Made by a program: the position numbers and the translations under genes. The notes beneath the pieces are model-generated. The model made no database searches. It worked only from the letters and a program-made list of their open reading frames with translations, and was not told the DNA's origin. Shown piece by piece: positions 37,801 through 47,927 of a stretch of 64,000 nucleotides of DNA (the first letter of the stretch is position 1; every line of letters starts with the position of its first letter). Source of the stretch: Triparma columacea (lineage: Eukaryota; Sar; Bolidophyceae; Parmales; Triparmaceae). The stretch spans positions 1 through 64,000 of the forward strand of contig BRYA01000145.1 in the NCBI GenBank assembly GCA_030267965.1. Direction: 5' to 3'.

Positions 37801-38389
37801 AGAGGTGCTTGGAGAGCTGGAATTGACGCCAGTTGTCAGAGGTTAGGGAATTGGAGTACTCAGAGTCGACGGCCAGGAGCTCGGAAGATATGGATGATTC
37901 GTTGAAGAGGGGGGATATGAAGAACTGCCCGAGCCTATCAAGCGCCCCTTCAAATCCCTCCCCGTCCATGACCCCGAAGTAGTAGTTCGTGTCCTCCATG
38001 TCCGTATAAGCGTTGCTCGATCCACCCCTCTCGCTTATGTACTCGTCGTAATCAGAGCCGTACTTGGAGGTACCGAGGAAGAGCATGTGCTCGTGGAAAT
38101 GAGCGAGACCAGGACGGGAAGGAGGGTCCATGAAATGACCGCAACGGACGTGGGTGGATGCAGAGTCACAGTCTATTGTAGGGTCTGACACTAGGAGACA
38201 GGAGAGGTTGTTTGGGAGGGTCAAATGGAGGTATTTGCGACGGTCTGCAAGCTGTTGAGTGTTGTGATGGTGAATGTGATGATGGTGAGTGTGATGATGG
38301 TGAATGAGATGGTGAATGGGATAGCAAATGCTGACCACCATGACGACCTCAGCCATTTTTGAAGCTAAATGTACGAATTTGGCATTCAT
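34814..38389 (-). CDS. IDE: Insulysin (insulin-degrading enzyme, M16A metallopeptidase)
   Basis: Five exons join in phase: 37136-38389, 36305-37051, 35775-36216, 35360-35679 and 34814-35260, giving 1,069 residues, close to the ~1,019 of human IDE. The inverted zinc motif is intact in GLAHFHEHMLFLGT (His-x-x-Glu-His near residue 98), and the downstream Glu helix reads ELLAVDSEYSNSLTSDNWR. The other half carries MAYTSAYATLRTKEQLGYVV, the conserved second-barrel RTxEQLGYVV motif. It degrades short peptides inside its closed chamber, normally in cytosol or organelles. The N-terminus has an unusual His-rich stretch (about residues 24-43) encoded by an imperfect trinucleotide-like repeat at 38255-38320. 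A second Met at 38356 is an alternative start. Confidence 0.92.
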
Positions 38390-38470
38390 TACTTGATGAT
38401 AGTTAGAAAATGTATTTGTTATTGTATCAAGCTTACCGGTAATCGAAAATTTGGATCATCATTGAGTAAA

Positions 38471-38796
38471 ATGGATGATCCTGAAACGACTTTAGACAGA
38501 GAATCTGATTTCACACTATTTACGACCGTTTCAATCCTTCTCGATGATATTATTCCTGACTTTAGGGGAGAAGACGGGAGGCTGAACGAGCATACGTTCA
38601 GAAAGCTCAACAATAAGAAGAGCACTCGCATGCTATTTGTGAATCAGCTGCTTTTGGCTTTTTCTCCGAATTTTCTTCTTCAAAGAAGGAGTTCCCGCCA
38701 TCCACCACGCGAGTTTGGAAGTTCGGGTACGTCGATGAGTTGGGGTTCAGGGTGGTGATGGACGTGAAAAAAGATGTTGTTTGTGTTATTACTTAG
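38471..38796 (+). CDS. Unidentified 92-residue protein with a mini-intron
   Basis: Exon 1 is 38471-38638. Read straight through, the frame continues to 38758 with poor composition. Removing 38639-38685 (GTGAAT to CAAAG, 47 nt) joins two phase-0 exons and gives 92 residues: MDDPETTLDRESDFTLF at the start and KEFPPSTTRVWKFGYVDELG near the end. The spliced version reads as a better protein, so I prefer it. Function is unknown. Its stop codon overlaps that of the convergent minus-strand gene. Confidence 0.5.
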
Positions 38797-41061
38797 TAAG
38801 TAGTGTTATTACTTACAACAGCGGCATACGCGACATCCGGCATAGCTTGGACCGTGTACGTCGAGCCACAGTTTTCGTCATGAATTTGAAGCTTTAGCGT
38901 GTCCTTGCTCAAAATCTCTTCGACAAAAGGTCCACCAAACAAGTTCTCCCGAAAAGCGTCCTCCCCCCGCCCAAGCCACACCACAAGTTTGGCCCTTTGG
39001 TAAGCATCCGTCTTGCTTGCATAGCTGCTGTCGAAGTGGTGGTTCGTGTACGTCTTGCCCCAACTCCATGTCGTATCCGTCTCAAAGACCACCCATTCGT
39101 ACTTTTCTCTTTTGCTCTTATTCATTTTTGGTGGGTCCTTAACGATGTCCCTCAGCTTCCCAAACCTCTCCTCAAACCTCCCAATAGGCCCAAGTAATCG
39201 AAGCCTCTCCTCCTCCTCTTGCTGCTTCCTCCACATTTGCTCTTCCTCCTCTCGCTGCTTCCTCTCCTTCTCCTTGGCCTTCCTAACTTCCTCTTTCCGC
39301 ATCTTCAATCGCACCATCAAGTCCTCCTCCTCCTTCCGCCTCTCCACTTCCTTCTCCTCCTCGGACTTGATCTTTGTCTCAAAACACTTTTCGCAAATGT
39401 GGAAATCACTCTTCACGTGCGTATAAAGTATGGGAAACTCCATACGGAGCACTCGGATGTTCTCGATAGGTACCGTGAATATGCCAGATTGCAATGCCTC
39501 ATTTCCCCCTCGAAAGCTGACCTCAACATGTTCTTCGACCCGGCGATGAAAGCGCGCGATGAAAGCTCGCAACCCATTCAAGGACTTGTCAGCTTCAAGG
39601 CCGCTGAGCTCAACTTGCAAACCGGGCTCCAACTGGGGGGCGAATTGACACCCGGACCCCTTGAAAGCTCTCTTGCAACACGAACAAGGAGGATTGACGT
39701 CTGCGAGAAGGAAGTGAGACGAAATTGTTAGGATAAGGGACTGGAGTTGTCACGGGCTGCAGTGTCTCCGCTGACACAGCCCCTCGCTTCTGCTTACCTC
39801 CTCCGAACTCGAGACCATATAGCTCAGATTCAAACGTTGTCGTAATATCTGAGGTCTTACACAGTGGGTGTTCATACACATTAGGGAACTTGTGAACATG
39901 CTTGGCCTCGTACTTCTGGTGGAACGCGTGCAGAGCAGCCGTCCTCTTTCTTTCCATTTCCGCCCGCTCCTTCTCCTGCTCCTCCTTCCTCTTTGCCTCG
40001 GCCTCCCTTCGGCTCACCTCTTCCTTCCTCCACTCTTCTTCCCTCTCTCTTTTCTTAACGTCCTCTAATTCTTTCATAACAGCAATCCCCCGTCTCGCCA
40101 TAGCAGCCCTCACCGCCCAAAGCTCCCGTTCAGCGTTAGCCACCTTCTCCCCTGCCGCAGTCGCTAGCTCCTTAAGTTTATCGATTCGCGTCTCCCTCCC
40201 TGAAAGCGAGATCATCTCGGATCCTTCGACCAATATCGCCAGTAGCTCATTCTTCTTCCTTGCGGACACCCCCCCGTTCATGGGCAGGTCGCGGGACTTG
40301 TGCTTGGAGAACCTAGCCTTGTACTCTGCTTTTAACTCGGGAAGGTTCATCGAAGATGAAACGGGAACCTGTTTGAGACGGGGAAGGGCGTTCTGTTGCT
40401 GTTGCTGCTGCTGTTGCTGCTGATGTTGTTGCTGACGCTGCATCTGAAGAACCATCTCCTCGTATTGCTTTTTGATTGGCTCGATCTCCTGCTGAGTGAA
40501 CCTCTCCTTGAATTCTTCCAGCTCTTCAAGGGCTGCATTCTTTGCCTGCCTTAACTGCTCCTGAAGGTGCCGAATCTGCTCCTTGAGCGTTAGCGTTATC
40601 TGCTGCTGCTTCTGGCGGAGCTCGTCCTGCTTCGATCGGTGCTTCAACATGAGCGTGTCTGTCAGTGTCTCAAGAAGCTCCTCATGCACCGACTGCTCCA
40701 TAAACGCACCGGGTCCAACTCCTTTTGACCCCCCCTGTCTCGTCACCTCCGATCCCTTGTCCTTCCCCACCAGCGGAGCCTCAACCTTGTTCCCACCCCC
40801 CTCAAACGCAAACTTGGACATGAGAGACTTCGTCGTAACTGCCTTCACGACCTCATTCTTATTCTTCTTTATTTTTTTTAGTTTCCCCCCACCGTCCTTC
40901 GCTCCTCTCTTCCCTGCCCCCCTTTCCGTCCTTCCCTTACCAGACCAATCCTTTGACCACTGCAATTTACGATGTGATAACCAATCTTGATATTTTTGAG
41001 GCGATGATTTGCCCTTGGCAGGCAACTGAGGAGCGTTTTGTGGTTTGTTCGCGGGCTCCAT
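38793..41061 (-). CDS. Unidentified long coiled-coil protein
   Basis: Exons 39798-41061 and 38793-39700 join in phase 1 to give 723 residues; an ATG at 41094 would add 11. The N-terminal part is basic (GKGRTERGAGKRGAKDGGGK). A long coiled coil covers roughly residues 140-240, with a Gln-rich run from CTG/TTG repeats at 40390-40440. A second charged coiled coil (EDVKKREREEEWRKEEVSRR) follows. After the intron there is a Cys cluster (VNPPCSCCKRAFKGSGC), another coil, and a C-terminal globular part (YEWVVFETDTTWSWGKTYTN; FGGPFVEEILSKDTLKLQIH). I do not recognise the family; a cytoskeletal or scaffold role is only a guess from composition. Confidence 0.7.
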
Positions 41062-41373
41062 ATAAAGAAAACCTTCTAAACTCAGAGGCGCCACAAGCTT
41101 TTTGAAGACCGGTGAGGGTATTAACTACCTTGAAACAAATGACAAACGAACGAACGACCTATCAGTCAATCGTGATATGGAGTCACCACAGAAGACAATT
41201 TATTTGGCCACTTTGCTGAAAGCTTGGATTCCGAATGGGAGGTGAGAAAATGGGAGGAATACAGAGGGAGCCGTAAAAAGGGGAGGGGTCGAAAAAAGCG
41301 TTAGCTTGTGTCGTGAGTTCGTCAAAAAAGATCATGCTGTTCTAGGTGTTGTCTACATTTTGTCCTCACATAT
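41062..41373. other. Intergenic region with a possible orphan first exon
   Basis: The plus strand at 41177-41241 reads ATG then MESPQKTIYLATLLKAWIPN and meets a consensus GTGAG donor at 41242, exactly like a first exon. I find no acceptor and downstream exon that continue it before the transporter gene. It may be a short relic or a chance match. Nothing else is seen here. Confidence 0.25.
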
Positions 41374-42834
41374 CTACAAGTTAACAAACAAGAACCCCAC
41401 CACAACCCCCACCGCCCCCCCCACTCTTTCCCACCCCACCTCCCTCCCCATAACCACATCCCCCCCCACCGCCATCGGTACCGTCAAACTAAGCGCAACC
41501 GTCGCCACCGTCGGGCTCGTCATAAGTACAGCTTTCGCCCAAAGTAAATCGCTCAGTACATTATCCAACAGTCCTACAAACGTAACCCCCCCAAGTACAG
41601 ACCATGTTATTCCGAGTTTATCAATCCCCTCAACCACCCCTGCAGCCGTAAGTATTCCTGTTAACACAGTAAGACCAAGTAGGTTAATCAAGCCCATGTA
41701 TCCTAACACAAGCCTCATGTCCGTTGCCATTCGTTCTCGATATCCTTTGTTTTTACCGAAGAGAGTTCTCGGTATCGTATCCTCCGAAATTTCAACGCAA
41801 CTATCTATACTATCCCTTTCTTCAACAGGTTCATACTCCCCCCCTTTACTATCAAACCCACCACCACCATCTTCATCATCCTCGTTGGAGGAGGAGGAGG
41901 TAGTTATGTACCGTTTAATATAAACAGTGTAAACCGCGTAACCGAACGCGCTTAAGGTGCCGAATAAATCACCTAAAATCTCACCACCCCCAACCCCCTC
42001 TTCCTTCTCCCCCTCCTCCGTCCCTCCCGTTGTGTTGTAACTGCTAAAGTCATCTCCATCATCGTCTAATTGATTCCCCCCATCGTTGTTACTTTTATTC
42101 CTATCTAAACTAGCAACATAAGCACTGGCTGTAAACGTTACAACCACACCTATTAACTTCCCGTATTTCCTAACCCTCTTCACCACCCTATCTCCCCACG
42201 TCTCCTCCTCCGCCTCAGGTGTGGGAGGTGTTATGTTGGACTCTATATTTCTCTCTGTTGTGTAGTAATTAACGAATATCTCAAGCAAGTATGTAAAAGG
42301 TCCGCTCATAGTACTCAACACCGTGCTAGCTGTTAACGTTGTGTACAGTAGACTCGTGTAGTATAAATAGTTCGTACCAAACCATATAGGTGCTAGGTAT
42401 AAGGCGACTGAGATCTCAGGTGTTGAGGTGTAGAGATGGAGGATACGGAGGGATAGAGAGGGGGAGGTAGAAGACGATAATAGGAGGTCGGAATCGTCAG
42501 ATTGTATATCGACATCAGGGATAGTGACTGAGGGGATACCACCATTAGAATCCGTGGATACTCCACCTGTGGATACTCCACCTTTGTATCCTCCATCAAT
42601 CTGTGTATCTCTCATATTTTTACATACCTCCCCCCCCTTAATAACCCTCCATAATTTCCTCCATTCCTCTCCCTTAATCAGCACCGTGAACATACCAGTT
42701 ACGAATGCTGTTAAGTAGTAGGGGGAGGTGAAGGTTGAACGGGTGAACATTAACTGGGTTATTAGGGAGGAAATCGACCAGAGGAGATTCACTAGGAGCA
42801 GGTAAAGTAAACCTTGGTTGTAGGGAGTGAGCAT
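41374..42834 (-). CDS. SLC35F-like (EamA/DMT superfamily) transporter
   Basis: A single-exon frame of 486 residues. About ten hydrophobic helices are visible: LLYLLLVNLLWSISSLITQL, YYLTAFVTGMFTVLI, SVALYLAPIWFGTNYLYYTS, TASTVLSTMSGPFTYLLEIF (the typical SLC35F loop-helix), LIGVVVTFTASAYVASLD, LFGTLSAFGYAVYTVYIKRY, and four more near the end. Two low-complexity Asp/Gly/Ser inserts interrupt the pattern at 42050-42090 and 41830-41900. SLC35F5-type proteins are Golgi, vacuolar or plasma-membrane transporters of mostly unknown substrate. The gene lacks introns, unlike most neighbours, and uses more A/T-ending codons. Confidence 0.85.
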   Translation of the reverse strand: MLTPYNQGLLYLLLVNLLWSISSLITQLMFTRSTFTSPYYLTAFVTGMFTVLIKGEEWRKLWRVIKGGEVCKNMRDTQIDGGYKGGVSTGGVSTDSNGGIPSVTIPDVDIQSDDSDLLLSSSTSPSLSLRILHLYTSTPEISVALYLAPIWFGTNYLYYTSLLYTTLTASTVLSTMSGPFTYLLEIFVNYYTTERNIESNITPPTPEAEEETWGDRVVKRVRKYGKLIGVVVTFTASAYVASLDRNKSNNDGGNQLDDDGDDFSSYNTTGGTEEGEKEEGVGGGEILGDLFGTLSAFGYAVYTVYIKRYITTSSSSNEDDEDGGGGFDSKGGEYEPVEERDSIDSCVEISEDTIPRTLFGKNKGYRERMATDMRLVLGYMGLINLLGLTVLTGILTAAGVVEGIDKLGITWSVLGGVTFVGLLDNVLSDLLWAKAVLMTSPTVATVALSLTVPMAVGGDVVMGREVGWERVGGAVGVVVGFLFVNL

Positions 42835-43304
42835 TTTTTTAGGGAATGTAGGGGGGAGATATGAAGGTGTTTAGGAAGAGGGGGGGAGGAAGGGGAGGAA
42901 GGGGGGTAGATATGGCGGAGTGTATGAGGAATGGGGTAAAAAGGAAGGGGCAGAGAGATCGGGGTGAAGGGGTGTGTGTGTAAATTGGTTTGATTGCCAC
43001 CTGCTATTTCAATTTGAGTTGTGGTGTATAGTGTGTTAGTTTTTGATCGTGTTTTGCTTTGAATTAGTTTTCGAGTATGTGTAAGGGGTGAAAATGGAGG
43101 AAAATGAGAAAGGAAGAAAATGAGAAAATTAGGAGAATTGATTGGAGACAAAAACTAAACATAGTTGCGTCAAAACTTTAATTTTTTTGTACAAGCGTGC
43201 ATAACTATGCACAAGCAATTACTTCAGCATCCTTCTCTCCTCAAAATCAAATAAAAAGTGAGCTAGAAGTGTGTCTCAATTCTCCTTTTTCTCCCACCCA
43301 AAGC
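42835..43304. other. Intergenic region, no gene seen
   Basis: This stretch upstream of the transporter contains purine-rich blocks and an AT-rich portion near 43150-43260, with a small palindrome GTGCATAACTATGCAC near 43196. The open frames are low complexity. No gene, RNA or terminator is recognised. Confidence 0.4.
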
Positions 43305-43501
43305 CCCCAGCCTAGGCCTGCACATTTCGGGGGTACGATTTAGAGTCTTGGGTAATTACCCAAGAATTAAGCCGATTTCCCAGTAAAAAACCTACTTTTC
43401 ACGTAGTAAATTGGCCTCGGAACGTACCCAAAAATAATCTTGGGTAAATACCCCATATTAAAATCTGAAATACCCCCGAAATGTGCAAGCCTACCCCAGC
43501 C
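43305..43501. mobile_element. hAT-like non-autonomous element (MITE)
   Basis: The element spans 43313-43493 (181 bp) and begins TAGGCCTGCACATTTCGGGG. Its right end is the inverted complement, TAGGCTTGCACATTTCGGGG, with only one mismatch in these 20 bases. Inverted similarity continues inward to GGGTA..TTACCC. It is flanked by a perfect 8-bp direct repeat CCCCAGCC (43305-43312 and 43494-43501). An 8-bp target duplication and TAGG-type ends are hallmarks of hAT elements. It has no coding capacity. The two arms could fold into a hairpin. Confidence 0.88.
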
Positions 43502-43520
43502 CCAAGCCACAATTCAGAGA

Positions 43521-44443
43521 ATGCCTTCAGCACCTAAACAGGGAGCTCATGGAAAGGCTTCTAAGCTACTAACGCTAATAGATTGTCGTCTAAATGTTAC
43601 ATTAAATGATAGGTAAGCATATAGTAGCGTGTAGTGTTTTTATTGTTGAAATAATAGACATTCTCATACATCCATGTTCGATGAAACATTTACACAATAA
43701 CACTTTATGGAGGATTGAGGGGGTGAAATGGAGATATTAAGACGTTTATGGGGATATATGGGGTACATATGGATATAAACACACATACACACACATATAT
43801 ATACACATAAACATATATACACCCCACACACACATATTATGGGCACGCTAATCTCCAAACACTCATTATATACTCATTGGTCAAACTACGACTGTTGTTA
43901 TTTGGAGTATTGGGTTTAGACGTGACTTAGAAGCGACTCAAAGCAAATTTAGACGTAATTCAAACATATTTTAGTAAGATTTCAACCCACACCACCATCT
44001 CCCTCCACACATCCCTCCTTCCCATTCTCCTACCACCAACAACAAACAACCACAAACAATCCAACCCCCCTCCCCCCCCCCACCCCAGGCGTAACCTAAT
44101 AGGTACATTCCTAGCCTTCGATAAGCATCTAAACCTAGTCCTATCCGACACCGAGGAGGTCCGTTCCATAACCACTCCCTCCCCCCCCGGTCTCCCATCC
44201 ACAAAAGTCGAGAAGAAACTTCGTCGAAGTTTAGGTCTGGTTATACTTCGAGGTGAAAACGTCGTCTGTGTTACTGTTGAAGGACCGAAACCACCTAAAC
44301 CTACTAAAAGGGTTGCAACAGGTGGACCTGGTGGGGCTACAGGGATGGGTAGAGGACAACCTACTATGGGGGGACCACAACAGGGTTTAGGAGCTGGAGG
44401 TGTCTACGGTGTTGGAGGAGGGGGAATGGGAAGAGGGAGGTGA
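43521..44443 (+). CDS. SNRPB: Small nuclear ribonucleoprotein SmB/B'
   Basis: Exon 1 is 43521-43612 and exon 2 is 44089-44443, joined in phase 2 to give 148 residues. The Sm1 motif (LLTLIDCRLNVTLND, then RRNLIGTFLAFDKHLNLVLS) spans the intron, and Sm2 reads LGLVILRGENVVCVTVEGP. The EGPKPPKP run and the Gly/Met/Arg-rich tail ending GGGMGRGR are characteristic of SmB. It is a core ring subunit of spliceosomal snRNPs in the nucleus. The intron (476 nt) is several times longer than others here and carries AC/AT microsatellites at 43775-43840. The hAT-like element lies 20 bp before the start codon. Confidence 0.9.
43775..43840. repeat. AC/AT microsatellite in the SmB intron
   Basis: Runs of alternating AC and AT dinucleotides (ACACACATACACACACATAT and similar) lie inside the single intron of the SmB gene. 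They are imperfect, short and non-coding. Confidence 0.7.
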
Positions 44444-45239
44444 AGGGGGGATGAATAAGAGAAGGGAGGAGGGGGATTGGTTTGGAAGGTATTGAAGAAG
44501 TACTATTATGAACAACGAGAAGTAGGGAGGGGGGGGGGATGAAAACTATACACACTCTCTTACAAAAAGAAATAACATGAGTCCCATTTCTTGAATCCTG
44601 GTTGTCTTATTTTAGTCGTCGGTGACGTCTCTACTACCTAACGTTTTTATTTTCATCCCCAAACCCTCTCTTTCACAGACCAACCCTTACGGATTCATCT
44701 TGCCTTTGCACGCTCGACCAAACCCCGACACAAGGGCATAACGCTATCAAGGTTATTGGGGATCCTTGGCCCGAACACGAGGAACACGAGGCTCTGACTT
44801 TTGCTGGCCAATCATCTCATAGCAAATCTGCATCCGGCTCCATGGCTTACCTGTGAGGAGAACTCTGAGTGATATTGGTGGACGACGGTGCTTTTGAGGC
44901 TCCTGGGCTTAAATCTGCAATGTACCTGCCAAACAGTTGTCCGAGAGTTGTGCTCTATGTACGCTCGTGTCGTCTTGCTTCACGTTTGCTGCCGGAGCTC
45001 GTTGTTTAACAGAGTCGCTTAGGAAGGAGCTAGAGAAGAGCGGCTACTTCGAAAGCTGCTACGACTTAAGCTAGGAGCAACCTGAGGTGCACTGGAAGAT
45101 CGAGGGAACCATAAGATACAGTGGGTAAACAAGGCGAGTAGACCACACATTATTGAGGATTAGTAAAGGAAGAGGACGCGAGTAATGGATAAATGTTGGA
45201 GGATTTAGAAAAGTATTACGAGGGGTATGTATGGAGGGA
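44444..45239. other. Intergenic region with possible decayed coding material
   Basis: No intact gene is present. On the plus strand around 44730-44850 a frame reads KVIGDPWPEHEEHEALTF and continues for about forty residues before a stop. Other frames nearby give protein-like pieces interrupted by stops. This could be a degenerate gene fragment. I could not identify a parent family. Confidence 0.25.
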
Positions 45240-45735
45240 GAAATAAATAGGAGGAGCAATAAATAATTCTATCAAAAGAAAGGTGAGGCGGACAACAATG
45301 ACAATGACGACCCTTGTTAAGGTTTAATGCAGTTGTATTTTGTCCTATCGTTGATTTTAGACTCCTATTCACGTCAAGGAACAAAGTAATTTCCCCTTCA
45401 ATCGAGGTCAAGTATTCGTGGGTTTTTCCCCCTCTTATTACCGTCTTATAGACGAGATAATACTACTTTGGGCCCTATTTCCGATACTGTTAGTGTCATA
45501 TTGTGTTTACTAGTGGGCAGAGAACCGCTATTGACACAGCAATGACGCATCCTCGAGGGTCTCACCTTCCCTTCCCTTGTTCCTTTGTCAATCACATTAC
45601 ACTAACCCTCCTGATTCCCGTCAATGGTGTAGGAATTCGCAGATAAAGAGTATCAAATTAGTTTGGGCTTTCAACTGTTACCGAAAAGACGGGTGAAAAG
45701 ATCCTCTCGACCCCGGGACTCTCCCCTTCCCCAAA
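45240..45735. repeat. LRR-array spacer, copy 1 (with extra insert)
   Basis: The segment from the run AAATAAATAGG to the ATG of the first LRR gene matches the spacers before the other two LRR genes (shared landmarks GGCGGACAACAATGACAATG and TCCTATCGTTGATTTTAG). Relative to the other two it carries about 130 extra bases between roughly 45400 and 45540. It probably contains the promoter. Confidence 0.7.
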
Positions 45736-47370
45736 ATGCCCCAATCAGCAGTGTACACAGGCACAGACTTGACAGGGAGCTTCGAAGATTATAGCGAAAT
45801 CACAGAAGTGTCTTTTGTAGAAGGAGTGACGTCGATTGCCGATGAAACCTTCAGGGGATGCTCCTCCCTCACGGCCATCACCATCCCAGATGGAGTTACA
45901 ACAATTGGCGAGGGCGCCTTCTACGGATGCTCCTCCCTCACGGCCATCACCATTCCGGACGGAGTGACGACAATTGACGAAAGCGCCTTCTACGGATGCA
46001 TCTCCCTCACGGCCATCACAATCCCGGACTCAGTGACGGAGATTGACAGTCAAACCTTCGCAGAATGCTCCTCCCTCACGGCCATCATAATCCCGGACTC
46101 AGTGACGTGGATTGGTCATGACGCCTTCGATGGATGCTCCTCCCTCACGGCCATCACGATCCCGGACTCAGTGACGGAGATTGGCTATCAAGCCTTCTAC
46201 GGATGCTCCTCCCTCACGGCCATCACCATTCCGGACGGAGTGACGACAATTGACGAAAGCGCCTTCTACGGATGCATCTCCCTCACGGCCATCACCATCC
46301 CGGACTCTGTGACGATGATTGACCATAGCGTCTTCTGGGGATGCTCCTCCCTCACGGCCATCACCATCCCGGACGGAGTGACGTCGATTGGCTTTTCCGC
46401 CTTCAGGGGATGCTCCTCCCTCACGGCCATTACAATCCCAGACGGAGTGACGACGATTGGCGATGGCGCCTTCTGCTTCTGCTCCTCCCTCACGGCCATC
46501 ACAATCCCAGACGGAGTGAAGAAGATTGGCAGAAGCGCCTTCTGCGGATGCTCGTCCCTCACGGCCATCACCATCCCGGACGGAGTGACAGAGATTGGAA
46601 GGGAAGCCTTCGATGGATGCTCCTCCCTCACCGCCATCACCATCCCGGAAGGAGTAACAACGATTGGCGAACGCGCCTTCATTGCATGCTCTTCCCTCAC
46701 GGACATCGCCATCCCGGACGGAGTGACGATGATTGGCAATTACGCCTTCTGCGGATGCTCCTCCCTCACGGCCATCACCATCCCGGACTCAGTGACAACG
46801 ATCGGCAATCAAACCTTCGCAGAATGCTCCTCCCTCACGGCCATCACCATCCCGGACGGAGTGACAACAATTGGCAGAGACGCCTTCTACGGGTGCTCCT
46901 CCCTCACGGCCATCACCATCCCAGATGGAGTGACGATAATTGGCGAACGCGCCTTCTCTGGATGCTCCTCTCTCACGGCCATCACAATCCCGGACGGAGT
47001 GACGGCGATTGGCAATTACGCCTTCTGGGGATGCTCCGCCCTGACGAAACTCATTCTATCTCCTGCCATTTCCATCGGTGAAGACTGCTTCTCGTACTGC
47101 ACTGCCCTAATCACTGCCGCTGCCGATCAAAATGTGCTGACTGTCTCGGACCTCCTCCATTACAGGTGGCACCGCAATGTCGCTGTGATCGAACGCGTCA
47201 ACGCTCTGCTGTGCCTCAAGGGAACCTGGGATCACGTGGAGGATCCACCAAGGAGATCGGCTAGGAAGCGGAAGCGAACTGACGGAGTTGAAGCCCCAGC
47301 GCTAAGGGTAACTCCGGCACGTGAGAAGATCCCGAAAGTCTTGTGGAGAGTAATTCTGGAGTTTCTCTAA
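45736..47370 (+). CDS. BspA-type leucine-rich repeat protein, array gene 1
   Basis: An intronless gene of 544 residues. After a short leader (MPQSAVYTGTDLTGSFED) it carries about 17 near-perfect 23-residue repeats of the form CSSLTAITIPDGVTTIGEGA, the LRR_5 (BspA-like) type, each encoded by a 69-bp unit. A C-terminal domain shared with the other two copies follows: ALLCLKGTWDHVEDPPRR, a nuclear-localisation-like SARKRKRTDG, and KVLWRVILEFL at the end. There is no signal peptide, so unlike bacterial BspA it is probably intracellular or nuclear. Function is unknown; repeats of this kind bind proteins and expand by unequal exchange. Confidence 0.88.
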   Translation: MPQSAVYTGTDLTGSFEDYSEITEVSFVEGVTSIADETFRGCSSLTAITIPDGVTTIGEGAFYGCSSLTAITIPDGVTTIDESAFYGCISLTAITIPDSVTEIDSQTFAECSSLTAIIIPDSVTWIGHDAFDGCSSLTAITIPDSVTEIGYQAFYGCSSLTAITIPDGVTTIDESAFYGCISLTAITIPDSVTMIDHSVFWGCSSLTAITIPDGVTSIGFSAFRGCSSLTAITIPDGVTTIGDGAFCFCSSLTAITIPDGVKKIGRSAFCGCSSLTAITIPDGVTEIGREAFDGCSSLTAITIPEGVTTIGERAFIACSSLTDIAIPDGVTMIGNYAFCGCSSLTAITIPDSVTTIGNQTFAECSSLTAITIPDGVTTIGRDAFYGCSSLTAITIPDGVTIIGERAFSGCSSLTAITIPDGVTAIGNYAFWGCSALTKLILSPAISIGEDCFSYCTALITAAADQNVLTVSDLLHYRWHRNVAVIERVNALLCLKGTWDHVEDPPRRSARKRKRTDGVEAPALRVTPAREKIPKVLWRVILEFL

Positions 47371-47927
47371 CTCTTTGGGCTTGATTAGTTGGATTTAAGG
47401 CTGCCCGAACTAAAGTTTGTTGGGTAAAAAAAATAGAAATATTTGAGGGCGTCAAGTTTAATTCTTCAAAGCAACCTCGTACTTCAACTCCCTTCTCTCC
47501 TCTGAATCGCATAAGAGCTGTGTAAATCGTAGTTTTTGGGGGAAAACACACACAGGTCTGGCCAAACCCACCCTTGGTGGAGGGATAGGGGCAATAAATA
47601 AATCTATCAAAATAAAGGTGAGGCGGACAACAATGACAATGACGACCCTTGTTAAGGCTTAATGCAGTTCTATTTTGTCCTATCGTTGATTTTAGTCTCC
47701 TATTCACGTCAAGGAACCAAGTTATTTCTTCAGCAAATCACGCATCCTTGAGGGTCTCACCATCCCTCTCCCTTGTTCTTCGTCCATCACACCACACTAA
47801 CCCTCCTTATCCCGTCAATGATGTAGGAATTCTTTGAGGATTGAAGCTGTCAACGATAAGACTATATAATAAATCCAGGGTTTAGCCTCACCAAAGGACG
47901 GTAAAAAAGATCCTCTCCATCCCTACT
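47371..47927. repeat. LRR-array spacer, copy 2
   Basis: The region after gene 1 to the start of gene 2 is almost identical, over about 460 bp, to the region after gene 2 (49386-49850). This includes both the 3' flank (CTCTTTG..GATTAGTTGGATTTAAGG) and the promoter side. It marks the duplication unit of roughly 2 kb. Confidence 0.8.

Noticed and set aside
46341..47081. Plus-strand 246-codon open frame inside LRR gene 1 (and similar frames in genes 2 and 3, and on the minus strand)
   Set aside because: The 69-bp repeat is a multiple of three and lacks stops in several frames, so long shadow frames are expected; the LRR_5 frame alone has a family match.
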